From assembly GCA_027531395.1 (NCBI GenBank), contig JAPZRO010000004.1, positions 186,001 through 250,000 on the forward strand: 64,000 nucleotides of DNA, read 5' to 3'. Below the pieces are notes generated by a model, which worked only from the letters and a program-made list of their open reading frames with translations, was not told where the DNA came from and did no database searches. The stretch's first letter is position 1. Every line of letters starts with the position of its first letter. Positions 45,264 through 54,828 of the stretch are shown one piece after another. Position numbers and translations under genes: made by a program. This DNA comes from Porphyrobacter sp. GTDB taxonomy: Bacteria; Pseudomonadota; Alphaproteobacteria; Sphingomonadales; Sphingomonadaceae.

Positions 45264-46022
45264 ATGAACGTGCAGACGGCGCCATCCTACGAAGACCTGT
45301 TCGGCCAGCGCGGCTCGGCCTACGACCGGGCGATGCTGGCCTATCCCGAAGCGCGGGCGCAGGAATTCAGGCAGGCGCTCGCCCACGCCGCGCTTTCGCC
45401 GGGAATGGTGGTGGCAGATGTGCCGGCGGGCGGGGGTTACCTACGCGGGTATCTGCCCGAGGGCTGCGGGTGGATTGGGCATGAGCCCTGCGCCGATTTC
45501 ACCAACCACCGCACCGGCGCGCAAGAAACCGGAATGCCCCTGCTGCCGCTGCCCTTTGCCGACGGTGCGGCGGACGTGGCGATCAGCCTCGCCGGCGTGC
45601 ATCACCTCGCCGACAAGCGTCCGCTGTTTCGCGACCTGCGGCGGATCGTGCGTCCGGGCGGGCGCTTCGTGCTGTCGGATGTCGCCGCTGACACGCCGGT
45701 GGCGCGGTTTCTCGACGGCTTCGTGGGCGATCACAACAGCACCGGGCACGAGGGGATATTCCTCGACGGCCACACCTTGCGCGAACTCGTTGAAGCGGGC
45801 TGGGACGTGCTCTCGCACCGGATCGAGGCATTCCATTGGGTGTTCGCCGATGAAGCCGCGATGGTCGCGTTCTGCCGCAGTCTGTTCGATATCTGCAAGG
45901 CCGGTGACGCGGCGATCGCGCGCGCCTTGCACGATGGCCCCGGCGTGGAGCCGCTGCCGGACGGGCGCACCGGCCTGCGCTGGAGCTTGATGACGATCGT
46001 CGCCCGGCGGCCCGATGCCTGA
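45264..46022 (+). CDS. Class I SAM-dependent methyltransferase
   Basis: A 252-residue methyltransferase. SAM-binding motif I is VADVPAGGGYL (around D52-G58). The later motif region shows GAADVAISLAGVHHL and LRRIVRPGGRFVLSDV, as in UbiE/COQ5-like small-molecule methylases. AAGGGGG precedes ATG 45264. Its last 8 bp overlap the start of the ATP-grasp gene, so the two are almost certainly co-translated and should work in one pathway. Substrate unknown. Confidence 0.88.
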   Translation: MNVQTAPSYEDLFGQRGSAYDRAMLAYPEARAQEFRQALAHAALSPGMVVADVPAGGGYLRGYLPEGCGWIGHEPCADFTNHRTGAQETGMPLLPLPFADGAADVAISLAGVHHLADKRPLFRDLRRIVRPGGRFVLSDVAADTPVARFLDGFVGDHNSTGHEGIFLDGHTLRELVEAGWDVLSHRIEAFHWVFADEAAMVAFCRSLFDICKAGDAAIARALHDGPGVEPLPDGRTGLRWSLMTIVARRPDA

Positions 46023-47823
46023 TCCGGCCATGCCGGCGGTCTGGCTGCTGCGCGAGCCGGCGCGGGCCTGCACCGGCTTTGCCTATGCCAGCGCCTACCC
46101 CTCGCTGCTGTGCCGGCTGGATGGCCCGGCTATGCCGGCATCGGCCTGCGCGGCCGCAGGGGAGCGCGTCGCGACCCTGCTCACGCGGTTTGAACCGCCC
46201 CCTGTTCCCGCTGCCGAGACAGATCGCGGAGCGGCTCTGGCGTGGCTGCTGGGTTTGATCGATGCCTGTCAGGCCGCCGCCGGGCTGCCGGTATGCGAGG
46301 CGGCGCATGTGATCGAGCACGAAAGCGAAGCGGCGCTGTGCCAGATCCCCGCGCCCGGGCGCAGTCTCGGCCCGCTCTCCACGCTGCTGCAATGCCTTCT
46401 CGCTTTGCTGCCGGCGCTGCTCGAAGGCCGCCGCGATCCGCCGCTCGAGGCCGAGTTCGTGCGGCTCCACGGCGTGCTCGCGGCGACCAATTACCGCTCG
46501 AGCAACGTGCCGCGCTTCGTGCGCGCGGCGCACGGGCTGGGCCTGCCGCTGCGCGAGCTGCCCGGGCAGTTCCTGCTGGTGGGCGAGGGGGTGCATGGCC
46601 GCTGGCTCGACAGCACCTTCACCGACGCGACCCCGTTCATCGCCACCCAGCTGGCACGCAGCAAGATGCTCGCGGCTGCGCATCTGCGGCTGGCGGGCCT
46701 GCCCGTGCCGCCGCATCGCCGGGTTGGGAACGCCGCCGAGGCGCAGGCCGCAGCGGCCGCGCTCGGCTATCCGGTGGTGGTCAAGCCCGCCAATCTCGAC
46801 GGTGGCACCGGGGTTGCGGCCGGGCTCGAAAACCCGGGCGCAGTGGCGCGCGCCTTCGAGGCGGCGCGTAAGCACTCGGGCGAGATCATCGTCGAAAAGC
46901 ACATCCACGGTCGCGACTACCGTCTGACCGTGTTCCAGGGGGCGCTGGTCTGGGCGGTCGAACGGGTGCCGGCGGGTGTCACCGGCGACGGCATCCGCAG
47001 CATCGCCGCGCTGGTCGCCGAGGCCAATGCCGATCCGCGCCGGGGCAGCGGCGATCATGCCGCGCTCAAGCGGCTGGCGCTCGACGAGGAGGCGCAAGGA
47101 CTGCTCGAACAGGAGGGGCTTTCGGAACAGTCCGTGCCGCAGGCGGGACACTTCGTGCGGCTGCGCCGTGCCGCCAATGTTGCCTCTGGCGGGATGCCGG
47201 TCGCGGTGTTCGACAAGGTCCACCCGGACAATGCCCGCCTCGCGGTGCGCGCCGCGGCGGCGTTGCGGCTCGATCTGGCCGGGATCGATCTGATCATTCC
47301 CGACATCGCCCGATCGTGGCGCGAGGGCGGTGCGGCGATCTGCGAGGTCAATGCCCAGCCGCAGCTGGGCGGCACCACCTCGGCGCATGTCTATCCCCAG
47401 ATCCTTGCGGCGATGGTGCCTGGGAGTGGACGCATCCCCTGCGCGATCCTCGCCGGGTCTGGCGAGAGCAGCACGCTGGCGCAGGAAGTTGCAGCCATGC
47501 TGGAGGCGCGCGGCATCGCCACAGGCTGCCACGATCATGCCGGCGTGCGCCTTGCGGGCGAATGGTTGCACCAGGGGCCGTGCGGGCTGCTGGAAGCGGG
47601 CCAGATGCTGGTCGGGAACCGCGGCTGTGCGGCGATGGTGCTGAGCCTGCCTGCTGCCGACACGCTTGCCGCCGGACTGCCGGTTGCGCGCTATGATGTG
47701 CTGGTTCTCGGTCCCGGGAGCGTGCCTGATCCGGCGGCAACCATGCTGCGCGCAGGAGCGCCGGGACAGGTGATCGCGGACGCCGATCCTGCAGCAGTCG
47801 CGGCAGCGCTCCTGCCAGACTGA
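46015..47823 (+). CDS. Cyanophycin-synthetase-like ATP-grasp ligase with degenerate Mur domain
   Basis: A 602-residue protein with the CphA order. The N-terminal domain (1-200) leads to an ATP-grasp (about 213-450) with YPVVVKPANLDGGTG, EIIVEKHIHGRDYRLTVFQG, AGIDLIIPDIAR and the metal-binding ICEVNAQPQ. A short Mur-ligase-like domain follows. In CphA1 that domain has a GTNGKTTT P-loop; here the same spot reads GSGESSTL (481-488) with the Lys lost, and the protein ends about 270 residues early. This matches CphA2-type enzymes, which have a truncated, inactive Mur domain. It should form one amide bond type per ATP. The product is unknown. It overlaps the methyltransferase gene. Confidence 0.82.
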   Translation: MPDPAMPAVWLLREPARACTGFAYASAYPSLLCRLDGPAMPASACAAAGERVATLLTRFEPPPVPAAETDRGAALAWLLGLIDACQAAAGLPVCEAAHVIEHESEAALCQIPAPGRSLGPLSTLLQCLLALLPALLEGRRDPPLEAEFVRLHGVLAATNYRSSNVPRFVRAAHGLGLPLRELPGQFLLVGEGVHGRWLDSTFTDATPFIATQLARSKMLAAAHLRLAGLPVPPHRRVGNAAEAQAAAAALGYPVVVKPANLDGGTGVAAGLENPGAVARAFEAARKHSGEIIVEKHIHGRDYRLTVFQGALVWAVERVPAGVTGDGIRSIAALVAEANADPRRGSGDHAALKRLALDEEAQGLLEQEGLSEQSVPQAGHFVRLRRAANVASGGMPVAVFDKVHPDNARLAVRAAAALRLDLAGIDLIIPDIARSWREGGAAICEVNAQPQLGGTTSAHVYPQILAAMVPGSGRIPCAILAGSGESSTLAQEVAAMLEARGIATGCHDHAGVRLAGEWLHQGPCGLLEAGQMLVGNRGCAAMVLSLPAADTLAAGLPVARYDVLVLGPGSVPDPAATMLRAGAPGQVIADADPAAVAAALLPD

Positions 47824-48036
47824 GGGCTGGGGCAAATGCCCGCATCATTGGGCTGCAGTCCGGGCGCGGCGCTGCAATCCGATGAAACATTGTCCCGCAA
47901 GCTTGCAAAAGCCTCAAATATCGGGAACTCTTTGTCCGTCGCCTCCAGCTGCCTGCCGGTTCGGCACGTCTCTGGTGCGTCCGTGAAGTGTCCGCACAAT
48001 CTCCGTCCTTGGCCGCTGGCGAAGGCGGGTCGCACG

Positions 48037-49206
48037 ATGAGGTGGGTCATGGGGGACAGGGGCTTGCTGAAAATCGCGCCGTGGATGGCTGCGGTGGCTT
48101 TGCTGGCGGGATGCGGTGCCGAGGCGCCGCCGACGCCGCCGCCGCTCCCGGTCGAGGTGTTCAAGGCCGCTGCGCAGGATACTCCGCTCTATTCCGAGTA
48201 CATCGGCGACATCCGCGCAGGCAGCGAGGTCGCGGTCTATCCGCGTATCGGCGGTGTGGTGCTGCGCCGCGCCTTCACCGAGGGCGCCTTCGTGCGCGAG
48301 GGCCAGCTGTTGTTCGAGATCGAGGCGCGCGAATATGTCTCGGCCCGCGACATGGCGCTCGCCAATGTCGCCGCGGCCGAGGCGCAGGCGGCGCGCGCGG
48401 GCGAGGATGTCGCGCGTTACGAGCCGCTGGTCGCTGCCGACGCGATCGCGCGGCAGGTCTATGACAATGCTGTCGCCACCTCCAAGGCCGCCGCTGCGCA
48501 GGTCAGGGCGACCCGCGCCGCGCTGCGCAATGCCGAGATCACGCTGGGCTACGGACAGGTGCGCGCGCCGATCTCGGGCCGCATCGGCAAGTCGGCGGTG
48601 AGCGTCGGCCAGCTCGTCGCGCCCGGGCAAGTGGAGCTGGCGCGGATCAGCAATTCCTCGCAGATCGAGGTCTATTTCAGCCCCTCGGAAGAGGAGCTGT
48701 TGAGCTTTTCCCGTCTCACCCCGCAGGAGAAGGCCGAGGCTGCGACCGGCATCAAGCTGGTGCTGGCCGATGGCACGGTGCTGCCGCAGACCGGCACGAT
48801 CGACTTTGCCGACCGCGCGGTAGACCCAACCACCGGCTCCTACCGCCTACGCGCCATCTTCCCCAATCCTGACGGGGCGGTGCTGCCCGGCCAGTTCGGG
48901 CGGGTGCAGATCAAGGTCCAGACCCGCAAGAATGCCGTGGTCGTGCCCGACCGCGCGGTGATCGAACAGTTCGGCGCCTATTTCGTGATGGTCGTCGGCA
49001 AGGACAACACCGCCGAGCAGCGCCCGGTCAGGGTCGGGACGCAGGCTGCCGGGCAGTGGATCATCGAGGAGGGGCTCAAGCCCGGCGAGGTGGTGATTGT
49101 CGAAGGGCTGGCTAAGGTCCGCCCCGGCATGGTGGTCCAGCCGTTGCCGCCGGGCGGTGCGAAGGCCTATGCAGCCGAAGCGATGAAGAAAGCGGCAGGG
49201 AAGTAA
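48037..49206 (+). CDS. RND efflux periplasmic adaptor lipoprotein (AcrA/MexA family)
   Basis: Membrane fusion protein, 389 residues: lipoprotein signal with lipobox ALLAGC, lipoyl-domain halves flanking a coiled-coil hairpin (EYVSARDMALANVAAAEAQAAR ... AAAAQVRATRAALRNAE), then beta-barrel and membrane-proximal domains. ATG 48037 is used. ATG 48049, with AGGTGGG just before it, is also plausible. First gene of a complete tripartite pump; the permease follows 6 bp later. Confidence 0.93.
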   Translation: MRWVMGDRGLLKIAPWMAAVALLAGCGAEAPPTPPPLPVEVFKAAAQDTPLYSEYIGDIRAGSEVAVYPRIGGVVLRRAFTEGAFVREGQLLFEIEAREYVSARDMALANVAAAEAQAARAGEDVARYEPLVAADAIARQVYDNAVATSKAAAAQVRATRAALRNAEITLGYGQVRAPISGRIGKSAVSVGQLVAPGQVELARISNSSQIEVYFSPSEEELLSFSRLTPQEKAEAATGIKLVLADGTVLPQTGTIDFADRAVDPTTGSYRLRAIFPNPDGAVLPGQFGRVQIKVQTRKNAVVVPDRAVIEQFGAYFVMVVGKDNTAEQRPVRVGTQAAGQWIIEEGLKPGEVVIVEGLAKVRPGMVVQPLPPGGAKAYAAEAMKKAAGK

Positions 49207-49212
49207 GGCCCG

Positions 49213-52200
49213 GTGGCGCGCTTCTTCATCGACCGCCCGGTCTTCGCCATCGTCATCGCCCTCATGCTGTCGCTGGCGGGCGTGCTGTCGCTCACCGGTC
49301 TGCCCGTGGCGCAATATCCCGACATTGCCCCGCCGACAGTGAAGATCACAGCGCTCTACCCCGGCGCTAGCGCGCTGGTGGTGGAGGACGGGGTGACCGC
49401 CCCGCTCGATTCGCAGATCAATGGCGTCACCGGCATGAAGTCGATCAAGGCGGTCTCCAGCGCTGACGGATCGTCCTCGGTGACGGTGCAGTTCGGGCTC
49501 GAGACCGATCCCGACATCGCCGCGGTCGAGACCCAGAACCGCGTTTCGCAGGTGCTCCCGCAGCTGCCCGCCGAGGTCAACAATATCGGGGTCACGGTGC
49601 GCAAGGCCTCGGCCGATACGCTGATGTATGTCGCCTTCCATTCGCCCGGCGAGGCCTATGATCGCACCTTCATCAGCAACTATCTCGACAACCTGATCGT
49701 CGACGAGTTGAAGCGCGTGCAGGGCGTGGGCGATGTGACGGTGTTCGGATCGCCCTTTGCGATGCGCGTATGGCTGCGGCCCGACCGGCTGGCGGCGCTC
49801 GGCCTGACCCCGATGGATGTGGTCGCCGCAGTGCGCGAGCAGAACGCGCAGGCTGCGCCCGGCGCGGTCGGCCAGCCGCCTACAGCGACCGCCAGCGGGT
49901 TCCAGTACAGCCTCGAACTGCAGGGACGGATCAACGACGCCAGCCAATTCGAGAACATCGTGCTCAAGACCGGTCCCGACGGATCGCAGGTGCGCATCCG
50001 CGATGTCGCGCGGGTCGAGCTGGGCGCGAAGGGCTATGCCCAGGAAGCGAACCTCAATGGCAAGCCTGCCGCCGCGATTGGCGTCGCGCTATCGCCCGGC
50101 GCCAATGCCATGGCCACTGCCGAGGAGCTGAAGGCGCGGCTCGAGACGATGAAGGTCAGCTTCCCGCCCGATTTTGACTACGAGATCGTCTACGACAGCT
50201 CGACCTTCGTCGAGGAATCGATCACCGAGGTGCAGCACACTTTGCGCGATGCGCTGATCCTGGTGCTGCTGGTGGTGTTCCTGTTCCTGCAATCCTGGCG
50301 CGCGACGCTGATCCCGATGCTGGCAGTACCGGTTTCGCTGCTGGCGACGCTGATCGCCTATCAGGCGCTCGGCTTCTCGATCAACACGCTCTCGCTGTTC
50401 GGGATGGTGCTGGCGATCGGGATCGTGGTCGACGATGCGATCGTGGTGGTCGAGATGGTCGAGCACAAGATGCTGCACGAGCGCCTGTCGCCGGTCGAAG
50501 CCACCCGTCAGGCGATGGACGAGGTGTCTGCGCCGATCGTCGCGACGACGCTGGTGGTGGCCGCGGTGTTCGTGCCGATGGCCTTCATTCCGGGGGTGAG
50601 CGGGCAGCTTTACCAGCAATTCGCGCTGACCATTGCGGTCTCGACGCTGTTCTCCTCGGTGGTGGCGCTGACCCTGACCCCGGCGCTCTGCGCGCTGCTG
50701 CTCAAGCCCCGCCCGGAGGAGCCCGGCACGAGCTGGCTCGCCCGCTTCTTCGCGCGCTTCAATGGCTGGTTCGACCGGATGACCGAACGCTACGGCCGCT
50801 TCATTGGCATGACCACCGCCAACCTGCGGCGCGTGGCGGTGTTCCTTGCGCTGGTGATCGGCGGGGTGGTGCTGATGTTCCGCGTCACGCCCACCGGCTT
50901 CGTGCCGGACGAGGATGTCGGCGCGATCTTCGTGCAGGCGCTGCTGCCCGAGGCGTCCAACGCCCAGCGCACCAATGAAGTGCTCACGGATTTCTCGGGC
51001 AAGGTGAACAAGTTTCCCGGGGTCGAGGCGGTGATGTCGATCTCGGGCTTCGATGTCCTGTCGGGCACCGCCAGCCCCAATGCCGGGCTGATGGTCGCCA
51101 AGCTTGCCCCGTGGCACGAGCGCGGGCTGCGGGAGTCTGCGAGCGCGACCATCAAGCGGGTCAACGCCATCGGCTACATCACCCCGCAGGCGATGATCTT
51201 CGGCTTCGGGCCGCCCGCCCTGCCGGGTTTCGGCGCGTCCTCGGGCTTCTCGATGATGCTGCAGGCGCGCGCGGGGCAATCGAGCCAGGGCCTCGCCAGC
51301 ATGACCCGCGCCTTCATCGCCGAGGCGAGCCAGCAGCCCGAAATCGGGCGCATCTCCTCGAGCTTCAACGCCGGCACGCCCAACTACCAGCTGACGGTGG
51401 ATCGCGAGCGCGCCAAGCAGTTGGGCCTCGCACTGACCGACGTCTACCAGACGCTCCAGATCCTGCTCGGCGGGTCGCAGGTCAACGACTTCACGCGCTA
51501 CGGCAAGAACTACAAGGTGATGGTGCAGTCCGAGGCGAGCTATCGCGAGGATATTGCCGCGCTTGGCCTGATCAACGTCAAGAGCCGGACGACCGGACAG
51601 ATGGTGCCGCTCTCGGCGGTGGTGAGCGTCGAGAAGGGCGCCGCGCCGCGTTTCACCAGCCGCTACAACCTCTATGGCTCGGCCGACATCACCGGTGCGC
51701 CGGCCCCGGGCTATTCCTCGGGCGAGGCGCTCGCCGCGCTCGAACGCACCGCAGCCAAGGTGCTGCCCGCCGGATATGGCTACGAATGGGCGGGGGTCAC
51801 GGCCGAGGAGGTCGAGACCGGCAATGCCGCCGCAGTGGTGATGGCGCTGTCGGTGCTGGTGGTGTTCCTGTTCCTCGCCGCGCTTTACGAGAGCTGGTCG
51901 ATCCCGGTCGCGGTGCTGCTCGGCGTGCCGTTCGGCGTGCTCGGCGCGCTGCTGGCGCTGATGCTGCGCGGGCTCGATTTCAACGTCTACGGCCAGATCG
52001 GGGTGGTGACGCTGGTCGGCCTGTCGGCCAAGAACGCGATCCTGATCGTCGAATTCGCCAAGCTCAACCGCGAGAAGGGGATGCCGATTGCCGAGGCCGC
52101 GCGCGATGCCGCAGTGCAGCGCCTGCGCCCGATCCTGATGACCAGCTTCGCCTTCATCCTCGGGGTGATCCCGCTGGTGATCGCTTCCGGAGCGGGGGCG

Positions 52201-52386
52201 GCTTCCAAGCAGTCGGTCGGCACGGTGGTGTTCGGCGGGATGCTGGTTTCGACCATCATGGCGGTGCTGGTGGTGCCGGCGCTCTACGCCATCGTGCAGA
52301 GCCTGACCGAGCGCTATTTCGGCCCGCCCAAGGTCGCCCCGCCGCCGCCGCCGTTGCCCGATGCCGCGCAGGAGCAACCGGCATGA
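49213..52386 (+). CDS. RND multidrug efflux permease (AcrB/MexB family)
   Basis: A 1057-residue proton-driven inner-membrane transporter of the HAE-1 group. The N-terminus MARFFIDRPVFAIVIALML is diagnostic. Proton-relay Asp pair in GIVVDDAIVVVE (TM4) and Lys in GLSAKNAILIVEFAK (TM10) are intact. Two large periplasmic loops between TM1-2 and TM7-8 form the porter and docking domains. The start is GTG 49213. The stop overlaps the outer-membrane channel gene (ATGA). Confidence 0.96.
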   Translation: MARFFIDRPVFAIVIALMLSLAGVLSLTGLPVAQYPDIAPPTVKITALYPGASALVVEDGVTAPLDSQINGVTGMKSIKAVSSADGSSSVTVQFGLETDPDIAAVETQNRVSQVLPQLPAEVNNIGVTVRKASADTLMYVAFHSPGEAYDRTFISNYLDNLIVDELKRVQGVGDVTVFGSPFAMRVWLRPDRLAALGLTPMDVVAAVREQNAQAAPGAVGQPPTATASGFQYSLELQGRINDASQFENIVLKTGPDGSQVRIRDVARVELGAKGYAQEANLNGKPAAAIGVALSPGANAMATAEELKARLETMKVSFPPDFDYEIVYDSSTFVEESITEVQHTLRDALILVLLVVFLFLQSWRATLIPMLAVPVSLLATLIAYQALGFSINTLSLFGMVLAIGIVVDDAIVVVEMVEHKMLHERLSPVEATRQAMDEVSAPIVATTLVVAAVFVPMAFIPGVSGQLYQQFALTIAVSTLFSSVVALTLTPALCALLLKPRPEEPGTSWLARFFARFNGWFDRMTERYGRFIGMTTANLRRVAVFLALVIGGVVLMFRVTPTGFVPDEDVGAIFVQALLPEASNAQRTNEVLTDFSGKVNKFPGVEAVMSISGFDVLSGTASPNAGLMVAKLAPWHERGLRESASATIKRVNAIGYITPQAMIFGFGPPALPGFGASSGFSMMLQARAGQSSQGLASMTRAFIAEASQQPEIGRISSSFNAGTPNYQLTVDRERAKQLGLALTDVYQTLQILLGGSQVNDFTRYGKNYKVMVQSEASYREDIAALGLINVKSRTTGQMVPLSAVVSVEKGAAPRFTSRYNLYGSADITGAPAPGYSSGEALAALERTAAKVLPAGYGYEWAGVTAEEVETGNAAAVVMALSVLVVFLFLAALYESWSIPVAVLLGVPFGVLGALLALMLRGLDFNVYGQIGVVTLVGLSAKNAILIVEFAKLNREKGMPIAEAARDAAVQRLRPILMTSFAFILGVIPLVIASGAGAASKQSVGTVVFGGMLVSTIMAVLVVPALYAIVQSLTERYFGPPKVAPPPPPLPDAAQEQPA

Positions 52387-53810
52387 GCCCGCGCTGGCTC
52401 CGCACCGGCGCTCTGATCGCGCTCGCCGCCGCGCTGCCAGGCTGCGCGATCGTCGGCGAGGATTACGCGCGTCCCGATCTGTCGCTGCCCGATACCCACG
52501 CGGTCGCGCTCGACCGCCAAACCGCGCAATCGGCGGCGAACCTGCCGTGGTTCGAGCTTTACCGCGATCCTGAACTGCGGCCGCTGATCGAGGAGGCGCT
52601 GGCGAACAACCTCGATCTGCAACAGGCCTATGCCCGGATCGAGGAATCGCGCGCCCGCCTGCTGGTCTCGCGCAGCCGCTTCTTCCCGACGCTCGACGGC
52701 GCGCTCCAGACCGCGCCGCAGCCGCAGGGCAACAGCAATGACGGGGTATTCACCCTCGGCCTGGTGCTCAACTGGGAGATCGACCTGTTCGGCAAGCTGC
52801 GCCGCCAGAACGAGGCCGCGCGTGCGCAGCTGCTTGCGAGCGAGGCGGGGCGCGCAGCCGTGGTCACCACGCTGGTGCAGCAGGTCGCGACGACGTGGCT
52901 GACGATCCGCGAGTTGCAGGCCGAGGAAGCGATCCTCGAACGCAATATCGCGCTCCAGCAGAAGAGCCTCGAACTGGTGCAGCTGCTCCACCGCCAAGGC
53001 GTGGTGTCGGACAGCGAGGAGCAGCAGGCGCGCGCGCAGGTGGCCGGCACGCGGGCGCTGCTGCCGCAGATCCGGCAGGCGCGGCTGGTCAATGCGAACC
53101 TGCTGGCGGTGCTGCTCGGGCGCTATCCGAGCGAAATCGAACTGCGCCCCTTCGATGCAGAGGCACAGGCACGCGGGATCGGGGCCTATGCGCTGCCGGT
53201 GGGCGTGCCGAGCGATCTGCTCGCGCGGCGGCCCGACGTGATCATCGCCGAACAGTCGCTCGCGGCGGCGACCGCGAGCGAGGGCGTTGCGATTGCCAAC
53301 CGCTTTCCCTTCCCGACGATCGGCTTTGGTGCGCTGTTCGGGCGCTCTTCGACCGAATTGGGCTCGCTGTTCGATGGCGGTGCTTCGGCAGCGATCAATT
53401 CCTGGGGGCCGCAGGTCGGCCTGCCGATCCTCAATGTCGGGCGCGATCTCGGCAATGTCCGTGCCGCCCGCGCGCAGACCACGCAGGCGCTGATCGGCTA
53501 TCGCCGCGCGGTGCAGGCGGCGCTGTTCGATGTGAACGCAGCAAGCTACGCCTACCGCGCCGCCGACGAGCAGCTGGCACCGCTCACCGAGCAGTACGCG
53601 GCCGCCGCACGCACGCTCTACCTTCAGGAACTGCGCTTCAAGGGCGGGGTGGTGAACTACCTCTCGGTGCTTGATGCCCAGCGGCTGGTGCTGTCGAGCG
53701 AGCTGTCGCTGGCGCGCGCGCGGCTGGCGCGCGATCTTGCCTTCGTCGATCTCTACCAGGCGCTGGGCGGGGGCTGGGATCCGGCTGCGCCACCGCCTGC
53801 GGGCGAGTAA
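52383..53810 (+). CDS. Outer membrane efflux channel lipoprotein (NodT/OprM family)
   Basis: TolC-like channel of 475 residues with a lipoprotein signal (AAALPGC lipobox), two copies of the beta-strand/long-helix module, and typical NLPWFELYRDPELRPLIEEALANN. The second repeat shows SDLLARRPDVIIAEQSLAAATA. It starts within the permease stop codon and ends 4 bp from the convergent ArsR-type gene. With the two preceding genes it completes an AcrAB-TolC-type pump. No TetR-type regulator is adjacent. Confidence 0.95.
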   Translation: MSPRWLRTGALIALAAALPGCAIVGEDYARPDLSLPDTHAVALDRQTAQSAANLPWFELYRDPELRPLIEEALANNLDLQQAYARIEESRARLLVSRSRFFPTLDGALQTAPQPQGNSNDGVFTLGLVLNWEIDLFGKLRRQNEAARAQLLASEAGRAAVVTTLVQQVATTWLTIRELQAEEAILERNIALQQKSLELVQLLHRQGVVSDSEEQQARAQVAGTRALLPQIRQARLVNANLLAVLLGRYPSEIELRPFDAEAQARGIGAYALPVGVPSDLLARRPDVIIAEQSLAAATASEGVAIANRFPFPTIGFGALFGRSSTELGSLFDGGASAAINSWGPQVGLPILNVGRDLGNVRAARAQTTQALIGYRRAVQAALFDVNAASYAYRAADEQLAPLTEQYAAAARTLYLQELRFKGGVVNYLSVLDAQRLVLSSELSLARARLARDLAFVDLYQALGGGWDPAAPPPAGE

Positions 53811-53814
53811 CGGC

Positions 53815-54162
53815 TCAGGACATCCGCGCGAAGTTGGCGACACCCGGTGCAGGCGTGCGCAGCGGCGCGGGGGCATCAGGCGTCACCGCGATGCCTGAGA
53901 CGAGCGCGGCGAGGGCAGCAGTGACCGCGCCGATCTGCTCCGCTGCGATGCTGTAGAACACCAGCTTGGCTTCCTTGCGCGTGTCGACCAGTTCCGCCTT
54001 GCGCAGCACGCCCAATTGCTGGGAGAGGGCCGGCTGGCCGATGCCCGTCACCTGCTCGATCTCGCCGACATTGCGCTCGCCGGCGGCCAACGCGGTGAGG
54101 ATACGGAAGCGCAGCGGGTGGGCGAGGGCCTTCAGCGCCTCGATCAGATCGTCCTCGGCCAT
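53815..54162 (-). CDS. ArsR-family transcriptional regulator, cysteine-free
   Basis: A 115-residue winged-helix repressor: ALAHPLRFRILTAL, then VGEIEQVTGIGQPALSQQLGVLRKAELVDTRKEAKLVFY, closest in look to the BigR/SqrR group that represses sulfur-dioxygenase operons. Those sensors rely on two cysteines that form a tetrasulfide. This protein has no Cys anywhere, so it must sense something else or act through a partner. ATG 54162 overlaps the peroxiredoxin stop. Its likely targets are the two divergent operons with the shared operator at 54847. Confidence 0.9.
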   Translation of the reverse strand: MAEDDLIEALKALAHPLRFRILTALAAGERNVGEIEQVTGIGQPALSQQLGVLRKAELVDTRKEAKLVFYSIAAEQIGAVTAALAALVSGIAVTPDAPAPLRTPAPGVANFARMS

Positions 54163-54812
54163 CAGGCCTTGCCTCCGGTGTCGCGCAGGAACCAGCCGGT
54201 GATGTCCTCAGCGGCGTAGACCTCGTCGAGATCGTGGGTGGGCACGTCCAGCATCGGTTCGCCCGGTTGCCAGTTGGCTGGGGCCAGCGCACCCTTGGCA
54301 TCGATTGCCTGCAACCCGTCGAGTATGCGCAGCATTTCCGGCACCGAGCGGCCCAGATTGGCGGGGTAGCAGGTCATCGCCCGGATCACGCCCTTGGGGT
54401 CGATGAAGAAAGTGGTGCGCACGGTCGCGCTGTCATTGTCCTGTGCCGAAACCATGCCGAAGGCGCGGCCGATCACCAGCGTCGGATCCTCGACGATGGG
54501 AAAGCGCACCTCCACCCCGAACCGGTCGCGGATCATGCGCAGCCAGGCGAAGTGCGAGAACAGGCTGTCGACCGAAAGCGCCATCAGCGCGCAGTCCCGC
54601 GCCTCGAAGGCGGCGGCTTCGCGGGCGAGGGCGACGAATTCGGTGGTGCAGACCGGGGTGAAGTCCGCCGGGTGCGAGAACAGCACCAGCCAGCGCCCGC
54701 GAAAGGCCGACAGGCGCACCGGACCGACGGTGCTGCGTGCCTCGAAATCGGGCGCGACATCGCCGATCCGGAGGCCGGCGCAGGGGGGAGGCATGGCGTT
54801 TGAACCGTTCAT
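54162..54812 (-). CDS. Peroxiredoxin (AhpC/TSA, Prx6-like)
   Basis: Thiol peroxidase of 216 residues. The peroxidatic site P-x3-T-x2-C reads HPADFTPVCTTEF (C55). The C-terminal dimerisation extension (NWQPGEPMLDVPTHDLDEV) is of the Prx6/1-Cys type; another Cys at MTCYP is present. In a sulfur setting such enzymes may also reduce persulfides. ATG 54812 (or 54794). It is transcribed divergently from the sulfur dioxygenase operon and is the first gene of a two-gene operon with the ArsR regulator. Confidence 0.93.
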   Translation of the reverse strand: MNGSNAMPPPCAGLRIGDVAPDFEARSTVGPVRLSAFRGRWLVLFSHPADFTPVCTTEFVALAREAAAFEARDCALMALSVDSLFSHFAWLRMIRDRFGVEVRFPIVEDPTLVIGRAFGMVSAQDNDSATVRTTFFIDPKGVIRAMTCYPANLGRSVPEMLRILDGLQAIDAKGALAPANWQPGEPMLDVPTHDLDEVYAAEDITGWFLRDTGGKA

Positions 54813-54828
54813 GACGCACTCATATCAC

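Noticed and set aside
50089..52377. A 762-codon open frame antisense to the RND permease
   Set aside because: It is a shadow of the permease gene, His/Arg/Glu-rich with no recognisable fold or ribosome-binding site.
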